DNA of 64,000 nucleotides from Turritopsis dohrnii. Taxonomy: Eukaryota > Cnidaria > Hydrozoa > Anthoathecata > Oceaniidae. The stretch is from NCBI GenBank assembly GCA_027922465.2, contig BQMF02000382.1, positions 1 through 64,000 on the forward strand, written 5' to 3'. The translations under genes and the position numbers were made by a program. Below the pieces are notes generated by a model. That model saw only the letters and a program-made list of their open reading frames with translations. It was not told the DNA's origin and did not search any database. Shown here in pieces: positions 48,356 through 58,488 of this stretch. The stretch's first letter is position 1, and every line of letters begins with the position of its first letter.

Positions 48356-49020
48356 CTAGCCGCCTAGGCGGCGTCGCTCGCCGCCCATGTCCACCTTCAG
48401 TATGCGTTGGGTTCACGAAAAATAAAATTAAGGATTTACCAATAATAAGTGTGCCCATGTTGCAGAGCTCGAAAAACTGATCAAAAAAATGTATGGGATC
48501 CTTTTCCTATGGTCAACCCTCAGAGAGATATCTTCGTTCAAACATTTTGATGACGTCACAGACCCGTCCCCCAAAAAATTTGGCCTAAATTTGAGTTCAC
48601 CGAAAATAAAATTAAGGAATTTGCAATGATAAGTGTGCCCATGTTGTAGAGCTCGAAAAATTGATCAAACAAATGTATGGGATCGTTTTCCTACGATCAA
48701 CCGTTTCGGAGATATCGTCGATCAAAATTTTGATGACGTCATAGACCCGTTCCCCAAAAAAATTAGACCCAAATTTTTCGTCACTCTATCGCCTGTATCG
48801 CGGACCCCAAAAAACGTCAGTTATCCCTATTGGTTACCGAGATAATTTTCCCTAAACGTCGCATTCGATTAGGGTCTCAATACAATGGTTTCACACTGAC
48901 ATCGCACAAAATAAAATAAAATAATCACTCTCACAACTCAATCTACCATTTTGCGTGACTTACAAACAAACAAACGCACAAACAAACAAACAAACAGAGA
49001 ATCGGCTATTAATATATAGA
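48356..49020 (-). mobile_element. Non-autonomous Helitron, first unit of a tandem dimer
   Basis: On the minus strand it starts TCTATATATTAATAGCCGAT (49020) and ends with a perfect hairpin, GGCGGCG-loop-CGCCGCC (plus 48367-48385), 11 nt before a terminal CTAG (48356-48359). The 3' neighbour is host T. These are the canonical Helitron signals (5'-TC, hairpin, CTRR-3', A|T target). It carries a direct duplication of about 185 bp and no coding region. Confidence 0.85.
48418..48785. repeat. About 185-bp direct duplication inside the Helitron
   Basis: AAAATAAAATTAAGGA, AAGTGTGCCCATGTTG, AATGTATGGGATC and TTTTGATGACGTCA recur in the same order starting near 48419 and near 48604. The two copies differ by scattered substitutions. 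Confidence 0.85.
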
Positions 49021-50031
49021 CTAGCCGCCAAGGCGGCGTCGCTCGCCGCCCATGTTCAGTCTGCGTTGTATCACCACCTGCTCCAAATTATTGCACTTTA
49101 AAACCAGCGATAAGACTTCCTTTGCTGCTGGCTTTATCGCTAAATAAAGCTCGTTTGCACGTGAAGAGAAATACGTTCCTGGTGTTTCAAATCTTTCATG
49201 TTCTTAACTCAGCCGTTCATTGTCGCGGTCGCATTTAAAATGTCAGCAGCCTTTCTTGCTTTACACAATGCATTTCGAACGTGAACTTCACGTGGTTTTT
49301 CTTTACAATTTTAAACCAATTAAATATCAGTTTAACAATACACTCAAAACGTAGAGAGAAAAAACTTTTCAACTTATTATTAGCTTTTGTTTTACTTGCT
49401 CTAACATGGGTGCTGTCAGAAGTAGGTGAGAAAAATGGTTTCTCTTAAAAAGATCACACGGGAGGAGAAAAAAATGCACGTGCTAAATGAATGAAGTGAA
49501 TAAAAAACGTTCGATCAAATAGATTAAAAGAAATCGATTAAAAGAAATTAAGACAACTATTAAGACAAAAGCAAAAAAAAAAAAAAATTTTGTTTCATGA
49601 TTCTCTTTTTTTACCTATCAGGTTTTAAACATTTTGATTGCTCGAAAAAAAGTTCACCCGTCTCAGACAGTCAGGCAAGCTTTAGGATACACTGGCAAAC
49701 CGCACATGCTGCCAAGTTCTGTCACTGCTGCTTTTTGTCCAAAATGTTTAATCAGTTTCTTTGTATTTAGTTGATGTATTGGTTTCGAAGCCAAGTCAAC
49801 GTGGAATATAAAACTAACAATAATAATAAAAACGAAACGTTATTCCTATTAGTTCATCAGCCAAAAATAGTCACGTTCGATTGGGGTTGCAATGTATTTT
49901 CTTCGAACTCACGTCGCTCACAAAAAAAGAAATAATTTCGCTCACAACTCAATCTACCATTTTGCGTGACTTACAAACAAACAAACAAACAGACAGACAG
50001 ACAGAGAGAGAATCGGCTATTAATATATAGA
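49021..50031 (-). mobile_element. Non-autonomous Helitron, second unit of a tandem dimer
   Basis: The 5' TC end is at 50031 with host A before it (50032 is T on the plus strand). The 3' hairpin (plus 49032-49038 and 49044-49050) and CTAG (49021-49024) are present. Its CTAG is followed directly by the TC of the first unit with no host base between them. It is longer than the first unit and matches the partial copy at 15850-16681. Confidence 0.85.
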
Positions 50032-50468
50032 TAAACTGGTTTACATTGACGTAGCAACTGAGACGATGGATTTGTTGAGAAAACAGGTTAAAATTGTAAA
50101 TGCGAATAGAAACTGCTATTAAATGATTCTATTTTCAACAAGTTACTTTTGGAAATATTGTTATAGATCGTAATGAAAATTTTTATACTGATATCACTTA
50201 TTCATTTCCAGAAAATCAAAGATCGCGATTTAAAGCATTTTTTGATAATTTTACATCGCTAATATTTTATATTCAATCGCGATTCGCGTTTCGCGATCTG
50301 TTCATTATCTACCATGATGTAACAAACAATTATTTTTGAGAACTTTCAACACAAAGAAAAAAATAGTATAGGACAAAATGTCCGACACTGACGCGTTCGT
50401 GTCGGACATATGTAGTTTTTTATCAGACAATGTCCGATGCCCGACGGCTATTTCGATCCCTTTGGTTA

Positions 50469-51384
50469 CCGTAATTTTTCTAATTTAACGCGTACTCTAA
50501 TTTAATGCGTACCCTATTTTTGGCGAAAAGTCGTAATTAATTTTACTCTAATTATTAACGCGTAGCCGAAATTCCAAGTAATTAATTTTACTCTAATTAT
50601 TACGCGTGGTCAAGCCTTGGAAATGAAAACTTAGACAAGAAAAATTTCATTTTTATCAACTTTATCTTTCTTTCAAAATTACAAATCAAACGGATCTTCG
50701 TCATCCTCCTCTGGCTCCTCCAGATCATCTAATGCCTTTTCCATGCACCGCTGATAAAATTCATTGTTTCTGACTTTTTTGGGGTCAGATGACGTAATCC
50801 CGCATACTTCAAATGAATTTTGAATCAAAGTGGGATTTGAAGACAGATGCTGGTACGCTGTGTCAACCCAATCAATCATTTCTTGTCGTGTTGGGGTTGG
50901 AATTTTGAAATTCGGATCTTCTGTTGATGAAGGGAATTTTTCGATGGCATCGGAAAAGTAATTAACCCAGCACTTCCTCAACACAGCTTTGAAGGGCCTG
51001 TTCAAACAAACGTCCATTGGTTGACACTTAGAAGTGCAACCTGCAGGTATAGCTAGTGTATCACAGTCCTCCTTTAGCAGTTGATTTTTGACAGATTCTG
51101 TCAAATGAGCTGCAAAAAAGAAGAAAAACACTGAGAAAAAATAGAGTTCAAAAATACAATACAATATATGATACATATTATGTAATATATACTGTACAAT
51201 CCTGACTAAATAAAGATTTCTACGTGATATCTACCTCCAATTTAGCGCGTCCAATTTAATTTCCCCTAATTATTAACGCGTACTCAGCACGATCGGATAT
51301 CGTAATTAATTATTCTCTAATTTTTCACGCGTAGCGTCCAAAATAATTATTTATTGCCACGCGTTAAATTAAAAAAAATTACGG
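50469..51384. mobile_element. Deleted pogo/Tigger-like element with long TIRs
   Basis: Ends CCGTAATTTTTCTAATTTAA (50469) and the inverse ending at 51384 are flanked by TA (50467-50468 and 51385-51386), as expected for Tc1/mariner-pogo insertions. The phrase (A)ACGCGTA recurs several times near both ends (for example 50488, 50563, 51278), suggesting subterminal protein-binding repeats. Only the 3' part of a transposase remains inside. It sits between exons of the copy C accessory gene. Confidence 0.75.
50679..51130 (-). pseudogene. pogo/Tigger-type DDE transposase, C-terminal remnant
   Basis: The minus frame encodes IPAGCTSKCQPMDVCLNRPF, KAVLRKCWVNYF, TPTRQEMIDWVDTAYQ, SFEVCGITSSDP and an acidic tail (EEPEEDDEDPFDL). 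The IPAGCTSKCQPMD block is the region ending the catalytic domain of pogo-like DDE proteins. The DNA-binding part and the first catalytic residues are missing, in line with internal deletion of the host element. Confidence 0.75.
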
Positions 51385-52590
51385 TAATAATATTTTCTCA
51401 GCATCATTTTTCATAAATCATACGAACAGTAAAACGGATACATTCATACATGAAAATAAATAACAAAAACGAAATTTTATTACCTCTTGTTCCTTCCTGA
51501 TCAAAGTATATAAGTCCATTGTTTCCAACTAACACCAGAGTTTCATCCTCCATCTGTTCCCTTACTTTAGATTCAAGGTAAGGCACGCATGCTTGTTCTT
51601 CATTGTAGACGTTGACATGGACCGACATATTGTGTGAATGCACGTTTGTCGGTCTTCCATTTCCTCCTAAATCAGCTGGCACAATTTTCACACAAAATAA
51701 TGGCTGCCGTCTGGTGGAGGAACTTATAGGTGCTACGTTGGTGCTATTAAAATTACGTGGAATGGGTGGTGGTGGTGGAATAATTGGAGAACTCAATCTT
51801 TCAAATCTTGGCAACGATTCTGTTGAAGGCAAAGTAGGTTCACCAATGACGTTGAAATTATGTCCGTCGATAAAACTGCTAACATCGAATCGCCCGTCTG
51901 ATGGGAATTCTGCCTGTTCGCCAAATTGTTCCCGAATATATACAGTATCTATGTTTAACTAAAGTCAAGCAAATCAAATTCTAAGTCTCCACAAAATCTA
52001 CAACAACAAAAAAGAAAAGGAAGCAAATGTGCACCTGGAAAAGGCGGCTGAGATTGGTAGCAGTAACTTGACTCTCCCTCAGTCTAACCTCAGAAAACCT
52101 TGGTTGTGTGCTGCATTTAAAAACGAATGTCTTCATTTTGACATCTTCAAACTAATAAGCATGAGCACGTTCATGAGCAGACCATGACAGGTGATGCAAA
52201 TGATAGGTTGCATGTGATTGGTGAAACGATAATGGACTATTGTTCTATTCAAATAAGCAAGTAAGACCCAGTCTCTTTCAGCATGCTTCCGGTATTTCTG
52301 ATAGTTGCATAACATTTTATTTTTGAAATTCATATCTCAATTTTCAATTTTCAATTTTTCAAGTTTACAAATTATTGATTATTGATTTTTTTATAATTCA
52401 GGCATCATTTAGAAGTTTTAGAATATTTACTAAAGAATATTGATTTGTCACTTTCGTGCACGGACCATGTAAGGTTTTCGAATATAAATCCCCTACTTCT
52501 AAAGATAATGAAACAATAATTGAAGATTAAATAAGAATTCAATTTTTGATATTTTGAGAAATTGAAAAAAATGATTTAACATCAAATGGC

Positions 52591-54309
52591 ATCCGTGTAT
52601 CAAACGTTCATTTAATTTCTCAACTAAATTTTCATGTAAAAATTGAATTTTGCCCCAATTTTTAATTCAATTCAATTTTTAATTTGATATTGAAAATTGA
52701 AAATTGAAAATTCGTCCAGTATTCAACTTGAGTTGAAAATTGATTTCATTCGATATCTTAATCTTGTTTTTTCACTTTTACTTGAAAGATTAGAAATTGA
52801 GATAGCAAGGCGTTGCATAGCACCTGGAAAGTTAGGTTAATTAGTGATAACACCCTTATATAAAAAGCGAAAATGGCGCATTGCATATCATTTTAACACT
52901 GCTCTATTGAAATTGCTCATTCGACCCCTCCACCTGCTTTAAACTGGTTCCATTGTAATTACACAGCTAACACTAGTTTCAATGTACAACCATACGGGAG
53001 GTCTTGTCATTGTCATGATCAAAAATGAGTTGAATAAAAAGGAGGACTTGTTTGTTTCTCAGCCAATAAAAAAGAACCTAGGTACTTTAAACCAATCGGA
53101 ATGCAACGTTTCATGATCATTTCTTGCACAATTTCGTACGCACCTACTTCTGGATTTTTATCGGCAGAGTAAACATGGCGACAGTAAAAAAGGTTATATC
53201 TACTGAAGAAATGGAAAAAATGATATCTGACGGGCTTACGTATGAGGAAGTGAGTAAACAGCTTCAGAGAAAATATCCTTCCGTTAAGAGTTTATCGTTA
53301 ATGAGTGTTAGAAGATTTTGTAAAGTACATAATATTGGCAAGAAATGCAAGTTAACTGATGAAGAACTTAGAAAAAAAGTTTTTCGAGCATCTTCCAATG
53401 TGAGTAGAATTTACCTTTATGGATTTTGGGCCGTGTGTTAGCATTATATTATGAACTAAATGACATTTTTCTCTAGGCTGGGGAAATTTACGGCCGTAAG
53501 ATGTTAACAGGCTTACTACGGAGTCAAGGTGTCGAAGCAGGAGAACAAAAAATTGGTAAAATTCCTAAAAACATGAATCCAGATAAATCAAATCAAAGAA
53601 GACAAAATGCAAGTCAATCCCTTAACCCAAAGTGAAGCAGATTATTTTGGTCACAAGTTACATCTTGACCAAAACGAGAAACTCGTTATGTTTGGTGTGG
53701 TTCATGTGTGTTCACGAGATAGTTTCTCTGGAATGATTACAAGTTTTTCAACGATGCCGATGAAGAATAACATTACAATTTACGACGAAGTTTTCAGGTA
53801 AAATAAATTTCTAATTTCTGCATATCCTACTTATACATATTCTACGTTACAAGGAAAATGCACGAGACATTATAATTCTTAGAAAAAGATGACCTAGTAT
53901 GAAAAGGGTCTATTGGTAATAGTAAGTGTGCACTGAAGCTATTTTTTAATTTCTAGATCTTTGCTGCATAAATACGGGATCTGGGATCAAGTAAGAGTGG
54001 ATGGTGGAAAAGAGTTTGTTCTTACCACATACATTCAAGAGTTACTGGAAGAATTTCGTTTTAACAGAAATAGGGCTCCTTACAAAATTTCCAAATCTAC
54101 TGAGAATAACATCATTGAGCGTATTTGGGTTGAAGTTAACAGCCGAGTCAATTATCCATTGAAAAGTATTTTGAACGACTTAGTATCACGGGATTTAATT
54201 GACATGTCTAACGAAACAACGAAATTCTGCGTTTCTTGGGTCACATGCAAAATAAGTTATGTAGGATTGCGTCGTTTCGTGGAAGCCTGGAATTGTCATT
54301 CTATTCCGA
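52591..54309 (+). mobile_element. Two-gene family, copy D (left part only)
   Basis: The left TIR is ATCCGTGTATCAAACGTT at about 52592, inserted in the E2 flank after CAAATGG (compare E1 at about 42030). The integrase gene follows. No accessory gene or right TIR is found before Helentron-type sequence, so the right part seems to be lost or displaced. Confidence 0.65.
53175..54309 (+). pseudogene. Integrase-fold (DDE) transposase, copy D, C-terminal exon missing
   Basis: Exons 53175-53399 (STEEMEKMISDGLTYEEVSK, SVRRFCKVHNIG), 53477-53797 (YGRKMLTGLLRSQGVE, DYFGHKLHLDQNEKLVMFG, MPMKNNITIYDEVFR) and 53957-54309 (YGIWDQVRVDGGKEFVL, NNIIERIWVEVNSRVNYP, KFCVSWVTCKISYVGL, AWNCHSIPS, donor GTAAGT). 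The second-Asp and Glu boxes lie in one continuous exon here, whereas copies B and C have an intron between them. All three catalytic positions are intact, with 38 residues between the second Asp and the Glu. A frameshift near 53632, just before DYFGHK, disrupts exon 2, and no last exon (FG.DPL) follows. Upstream of the ATG is about 580 bp of leader. Confidence 0.85.
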
Positions 54310-55135
54310 GTAAGTATTAAATTTTTAGGTGCACTGTTTCAAAGCATTCTACTGTAAATTTTTTTATATGTGGGCCAGTTGACCAGGGGCAAATGTCTAA
54401 ATGATGGAAAATTAATTTTCAGTTTCCAAGGTTTAAAATGGTAACAAACAAAAAGAGAAACCAAAAGTTAAGTCTGAACAAAATTCTTAACAGAAGATTT
54501 ATATCTCTATAGTCCTAGTAAAAGAAAATAGTGACTGAAAATAAAACTATATATTTAAAAAGTAACCCTAATAAAAACAAATATACAAAATGGTCTATCG
54601 GTAGATGTTGAATAGAAAAATATCTTTAAAAAAGTTGTCCTGGGGAAAACAAATATGTTATGCTATGTGCTTTAATGATCATCACAGGGTTAAATCAAAT
54701 AAAAACTGGATGTTATTAGTTTTTTAAAGCATCGCCAAGTCTTTGCAATGTTCTTCTAGCGTTTTTGTGATCATTGTCTTTGTTTGAGATGAACTGAAGA
54801 AATTTAGGTAACAAACAACATTGACTGTATAAATTAGAAAACAGAGTTGCCAAGTTTTCAAACCTAACAAGAACAACTTAAGCAGGCGATATCTTGGGTG
54901 CCCATTGAAAAATAGTTCTGTTCTTGTTGCAGTGGTTCTATTGTGGGTGGGCCGTAAAATATTTCAGACAGAACAATTTTTCAATGGCCACCTATGTTAA
55001 CTCAAATAAATCTATATACATACAAATGTAAACAAAAAGTATATGATAAAGTTTTTTTTCAATGGTTATAATAGATGAAAAATAGTCAACTCAAAAAACC
55101 TTTTGTGTTCTTATACAAATGAAGTTTCTTCAAAA
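54310..55135. other. Junction region with hairpin-forming inverted repeat
   Basis: No gene seen. An imperfect inverted repeat of about 26 bp occupies 54897-54923 (GTGCCCATTGAAAAATAGTT) and 54966-54992 (AACAATTTTTCAATGGCCAC), with a loop of about 43 bp. On the minus strand it lies 3' of the RPA-like gene and could be the terminal hairpin zone of the Helentron. Confidence 0.4.
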
Positions 55136-56076
55136 TCAAAACAAACAGTGACATATGAACAAAAATGTTCTCTGAGATTTGCTGGTTCTTTTAGGTGCTT
55201 TTGCAATTTCTGCAGTTTTTGTTTCGGCTTTATCAACATCCAAGGACTTTGTTGATTTCACTTGTATTTCTTCAGATTTTGCTTTGTCTACAGGTTCGAT
55301 TGTTACAATTTTTTTAGAGTCGGCGATGTATGTAATATTCAGAAGTTTTCCAAAGAGGAAATTGGACAGTGCTTCTTCTTCAAAGGGACAATTGTCCCAA
55401 TTGTCACTGTGGAGAATCAAATGATTCTCCTCCACACCAATTGTAACTTTTTTGGATATAGAGTCCACTTCTTGCATGGATGAGCACGGGTGACATCTAA
55501 ATCTGGTGGAAGTTAGGGCATGTGGTACAATTTTGAGGCAGATTTTACATCTGGATCCACAAGTGAAGTCTTTCAAAAATTGAACTTTGCCTTGAGTGGT
55601 GTCACACCTTTTAAGAGGGACCTTCTTTAGCTGCTTCAGTAATTTTCTATGGTTGTCATCAAGATCACTTGTAGAAATTTGAGGCTGGAGTTTGTTGTTA
55701 GTGTCAGAATACCTGCATGAAGCTTGACAGCTGCATTTTTGATTTCAAAACACTTATTTTCACCTTTCAAAACGTAGTCTATATTTGTTGACCAGATGGA
55801 AATTGGCATGTTACCCGTATTATCAGCAAACAAACCTTCAAGCAGATTGTATCCTCCACGGTTGATGGCTTCCTTAGAGGTGTAAAGAACACCTTTCACG
55901 GTGACAGCATTGTCAGTAATATCATGCCATGATTGTGACTGGATATCTTCAACAGTCTTTCTTGGAACCAATTTGGGTTCTTTACGTTCAAATGCCATAC
56001 TGCCTACGGCAATACATTCTATGGAGGAGTTATCGTCAAAGATTACCTCCGCAAAGTTTGGGTTGTCTGGTACAAT

Positions 56077-56110
<34 letters not shown>

Positions 56111-57971
56111 AATATTTATACAGGATATTTACACATCAACAAATATGCTGTTTTCCATATGTGTCCTGTAATATAAAACAAAAGAAAATATAAAATGTGA
56201 GAAATGGAAAAGGCAAAAAACTGTGAAAACAAGGGAGTGAAATTGAGAAACTGACAGAACGCTAAAAGCAGCAGGCATTGAAATAGGAAACTCACGAAGT
56301 ATATCGTTGATACGACGCACAGAAAAGAGGAGACGTCACAGAGAAAAAAGCAAGATCTTATATACTATAATTAATGTATAATGCAAAAAGACACCAAAAC
56401 ATTGGAAATTAGTAGTCTTCTTACATCATACAGAAATGTGTTGGAATATATGCATTTAAAATGGTAAAAAATGATAAAAAAACAATCAAAAACTCGAACC
56501 TAAATTAAACATCAGACATATAATACAAAAATTACAAAAATATTAGTTATATGAGGCGCTCTTTTAATAACATTGAAAATTTAAAAAATGACTTTTCATT
56601 TCTGATATACATAGGAAGTTCATTGTAAATCTTTGCAGCCATGAACCCACAGGACCGCTTTCCGTACTCAGTTCTCAGGGCGGGAAGACGCAACGATATA
56701 TTGTTGTTTCTCGTCGCAATGGAGTGGTCAACTTTCTCGAAGTAGTTCTGAAAATTTTCACATATCGTATCAGCAAGGCACTTTCGTACAAATTCACACG
56801 CTGTTCTCTTCCGGAAGCCAAGAATTGTTGGTAGTTTTGAATCGACAGCATTTCCAAGTATACATGCAGCTCTCCTTTCGAATTTTGTATACTTTTTCAC
56901 TTGTGTTGATGTCTGTTTCAATTGTACAAGACTGCAATATCTAAATATCGGAAGGACCATGGCTCTGTAGATAGCATTAGCTGTGTCAACATCCATGCGA
57001 TGTCGTAATCTTGCCAAGAGGTTGAGGCGAGAACTTGCTTTCTTATAACTAGTATCAAACTGGCTGTTTAAGTTCAAGTTACTGTCAATTTTAATACCCA
57101 AGTACTTATACGAGGTAGTAACATTAACGATGCCATACCGATATTTTTATTCGATTTTTCTTCGAAGCTTGGATAATCTTTGAGGTGTACCGAACATCAT
57201 GACTTCAGTTTTGTTCGTTTTCATGTTGATTAAAAGTTCGTTATCCGTACACCAGTTACATAAAGCTGTGAAATCTGAAGACAGCTTTGACTCAATTTCA
57301 TATAAGTCTTTCCCAGCGTAATAAAGGACGGTGTCGTCCGCGTAGTGTATCAAATTACTATGTGTTGTATGATCACCAACATCATTTAGATAAAGCAAAA
57401 ATAAGAGTGGACCAAGTAGTGATCCTTGAGGAACACCAGATGAGACAGATAGGGAATCGGAATTTTGACCACCATACACCGCAGATTGCTTTCGGTTAAA
57501 AAGGTAGTCCGAAAACCAGGACAGTTCACTATCCTGTACACCATAGGCTACTAGTTTTGAAAGAAGTTCGGCATGACTTAAAGTGTCAAATGCTTTTGTG
57601 AAATCCACAAAAACTGCTCCCACAATATTGCCATTATCGACAGATTTTCTGATATCGTCTAGAAGAAGGGTGGTGGCTAGCTCAGTTGATCTTTTCGATC
57701 GAAAACCGAATTGATTCTTCGATAATAACTTGTTTTGCTCCAAGAACGCAACAAATTGCTTGTGGATCGCTTTTTCTTTAATGTTTCGTAGTGTCACTGC
57801 TTGACCAGACATTTCAAGTAATTTGATTTCTTTACAAGCCGTAGATTTGAAACAAATGGCACGTCTCATGTCGGCATGTTGTGAGGTTTGAATTTTGAAG
57901 TTCAAATGTTTTCGTTTCGTTGGGCTAGTTTGATGAATATAGCAAGTGATTGATTTCCTTTTGGATGCCAT
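55136..57971 (-). pseudogene. Helentron-associated RPA-like ssDNA-binding protein gene, split by a retrotransposon
   Basis: ATG at 57971 starts MASKRKSITCYI and runs through GQAVTLRNIKEK, where an L2-like retrotransposon intervenes (about 57785 down to 56083). Coding resumes as PDNPNFAEVIFDDNSSIECI, then EPKLVPRKTVEDI, GVLYTSKEAINRGGYNLLEG, LFADNTGNMPISIWSTNIDY (an OB-fold of the replication protein A type). After a frameshift near 55695 comes CGSRCKICLKIV...RCHPC, a zinc-ribbon as in large RPA subunits. RPA-like genes are known passengers of Helitrons and would bind single-stranded DNA during rolling-circle transposition. It lies downstream of the Rep-helicase gene on the same strand. Confidence 0.75.
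56083..57785 (-). mobile_element. 5'-truncated L2-like retrotransposon inside the RPA-like gene
   Basis: It begins within the RT (FLEQNKLLSKNQFGFRSKRS, VFVDFTKAFDTLSH, SSGVPQGSLLGPLLFLLYLN, HYADDTVLYY, NMKTNKTEVMMFG), shifts frame near 57145 and continues as YLGIKIDSNLNLN, LARLRHRMDVDTANAIYRA and a C-terminal domain ending near 56547. The 3' end shows CCTGTATAAATATTAGTTAA then (AATA)n with about ten units. Endonuclease and N-terminus are absent. The first host codons and the RT read in one frame, giving a chimeric ORF. Confidence 0.85.
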
Positions 57972-58488
57972 TTCTGCTCCTGTAAAATAAAATTAGTGTA
58001 AGAACTTGCCAATGGTACTTTTAAAAAATCACAGCTGACCAGTCAGTCAAAAAAACTTGAAGGGATTTAACTGGGTTATCTACTGAGTTGTCCAGTCCAG
58101 CATACAAATTATTGGCACATACTGACATAATTTGTTAGCTCAACAACTGACCTTTATAAAGATTTCTTTGAGAGTGCCAGCATTAGTAATGTTCAGTAAA
58201 AACATGGATAAAATAATTGAGGGATAATTACCGATTGATTGATGTTAGAGGTTGGTAGTTCTTCGGTCTTTGGAAAAAGCGAAAAGGAAGATGCAGCACG
58301 TGAAATTGGTTGATAAGTCGAGATTAGAACTCAGGCACATCTGATATCAGGCACATTGCGCCCGCTACGCGATGAACACGCGGGCGGGTTACAGGTAGTT
58401 GTTGTCGGGCGCCTCTAATAGAAAATACCATGACAACCAGAGGACGGGTGCGACAGGATGAAGAGGGTGGGGTTAATACGTCGTAAAT

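Larger units (their letters stand above)
47644..50461. mobile_element. TIR element (AGGGATCGAAATA ends) holding a Helitron dimer
   Basis: AGGGATCGAAATA at 47644 and its exact inverse TATTTCGATCCCT ending at 50461 frame about 2.8 kb, 1.7 kb of which is the Helitron dimer. Subterminal GTCGGACAT / ATGTCCGAC motifs recur inside both ends. No transposase ORF was recognised and no clean target duplication was seen; hAT-like ends (AGGG) are possible. It lies in an intron of the copy C accessory gene. Confidence 0.5.
46749..52138 (-). pseudogene. RING-like accessory protein gene, copy C, with nested insertions
   Basis: ATG at 52138. Exon 1: FVFKCSTQPRFSEVRLRESQ, VTATNLSRLFQ, donor GTGCAC. Exon 2 (about 51484-51962): DTVYIREQFGEQAEFPSDGR, a Pro-rich linker, HMSV-like beta segment (NMSVHVNVYNEEQACVPYLE), EDETLVLVGNNGLIYFDQEG, TRG and a donor. 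The 3' exon (46749 to about 47290): FWKIGSRKVFAVPQIEIDKQ, a helical region, then C-S-I-C, ACQACCSVVGCNRC and, after a one-base frameshift at about 46905, K-F-C-P-K-C, ending at 46749. The distance between exons is filled by two transposons. The same module order as in copy B makes this a real gene family rather than chance ORFs. Confidence 0.7.
44610..52466 (+). mobile_element. Two-gene integrase/RING TIR transposon, copy C
   Basis: Left end GGTCCGTGCATGAAAGTGAC at about 44615 and right end (reverse complement GGTCCGTGCACGAAAGTGAC) ending at 52466 form TIRs of about 27 bp. The flanks both read ATGTAAG, and the empty site in E1 (ATTCATGTAAGGTTTTCG) has it once, giving a 7-bp (at most 8-bp) target duplication. 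Inside are integrase (plus) and accessory (minus) genes, converging with 38 bp between stops, plus nested insertions: a TIR element with a Helitron dimer and a pogo-like element, both within the accessory gene. Confidence 0.85.

Noticed and set aside
47644..50461. Firm hAT assignment for the AGGGATCGAAATA element
   Set aside because: No transposase and no 8-bp target duplication could be read, so only TIRs are claimed.
57147..57971. Single-gene interpretation of the 274-codon ORF
   Set aside because: The first third matches the RPA-like gene and the rest is a retrotransposon RT; it is an insertion chimera.
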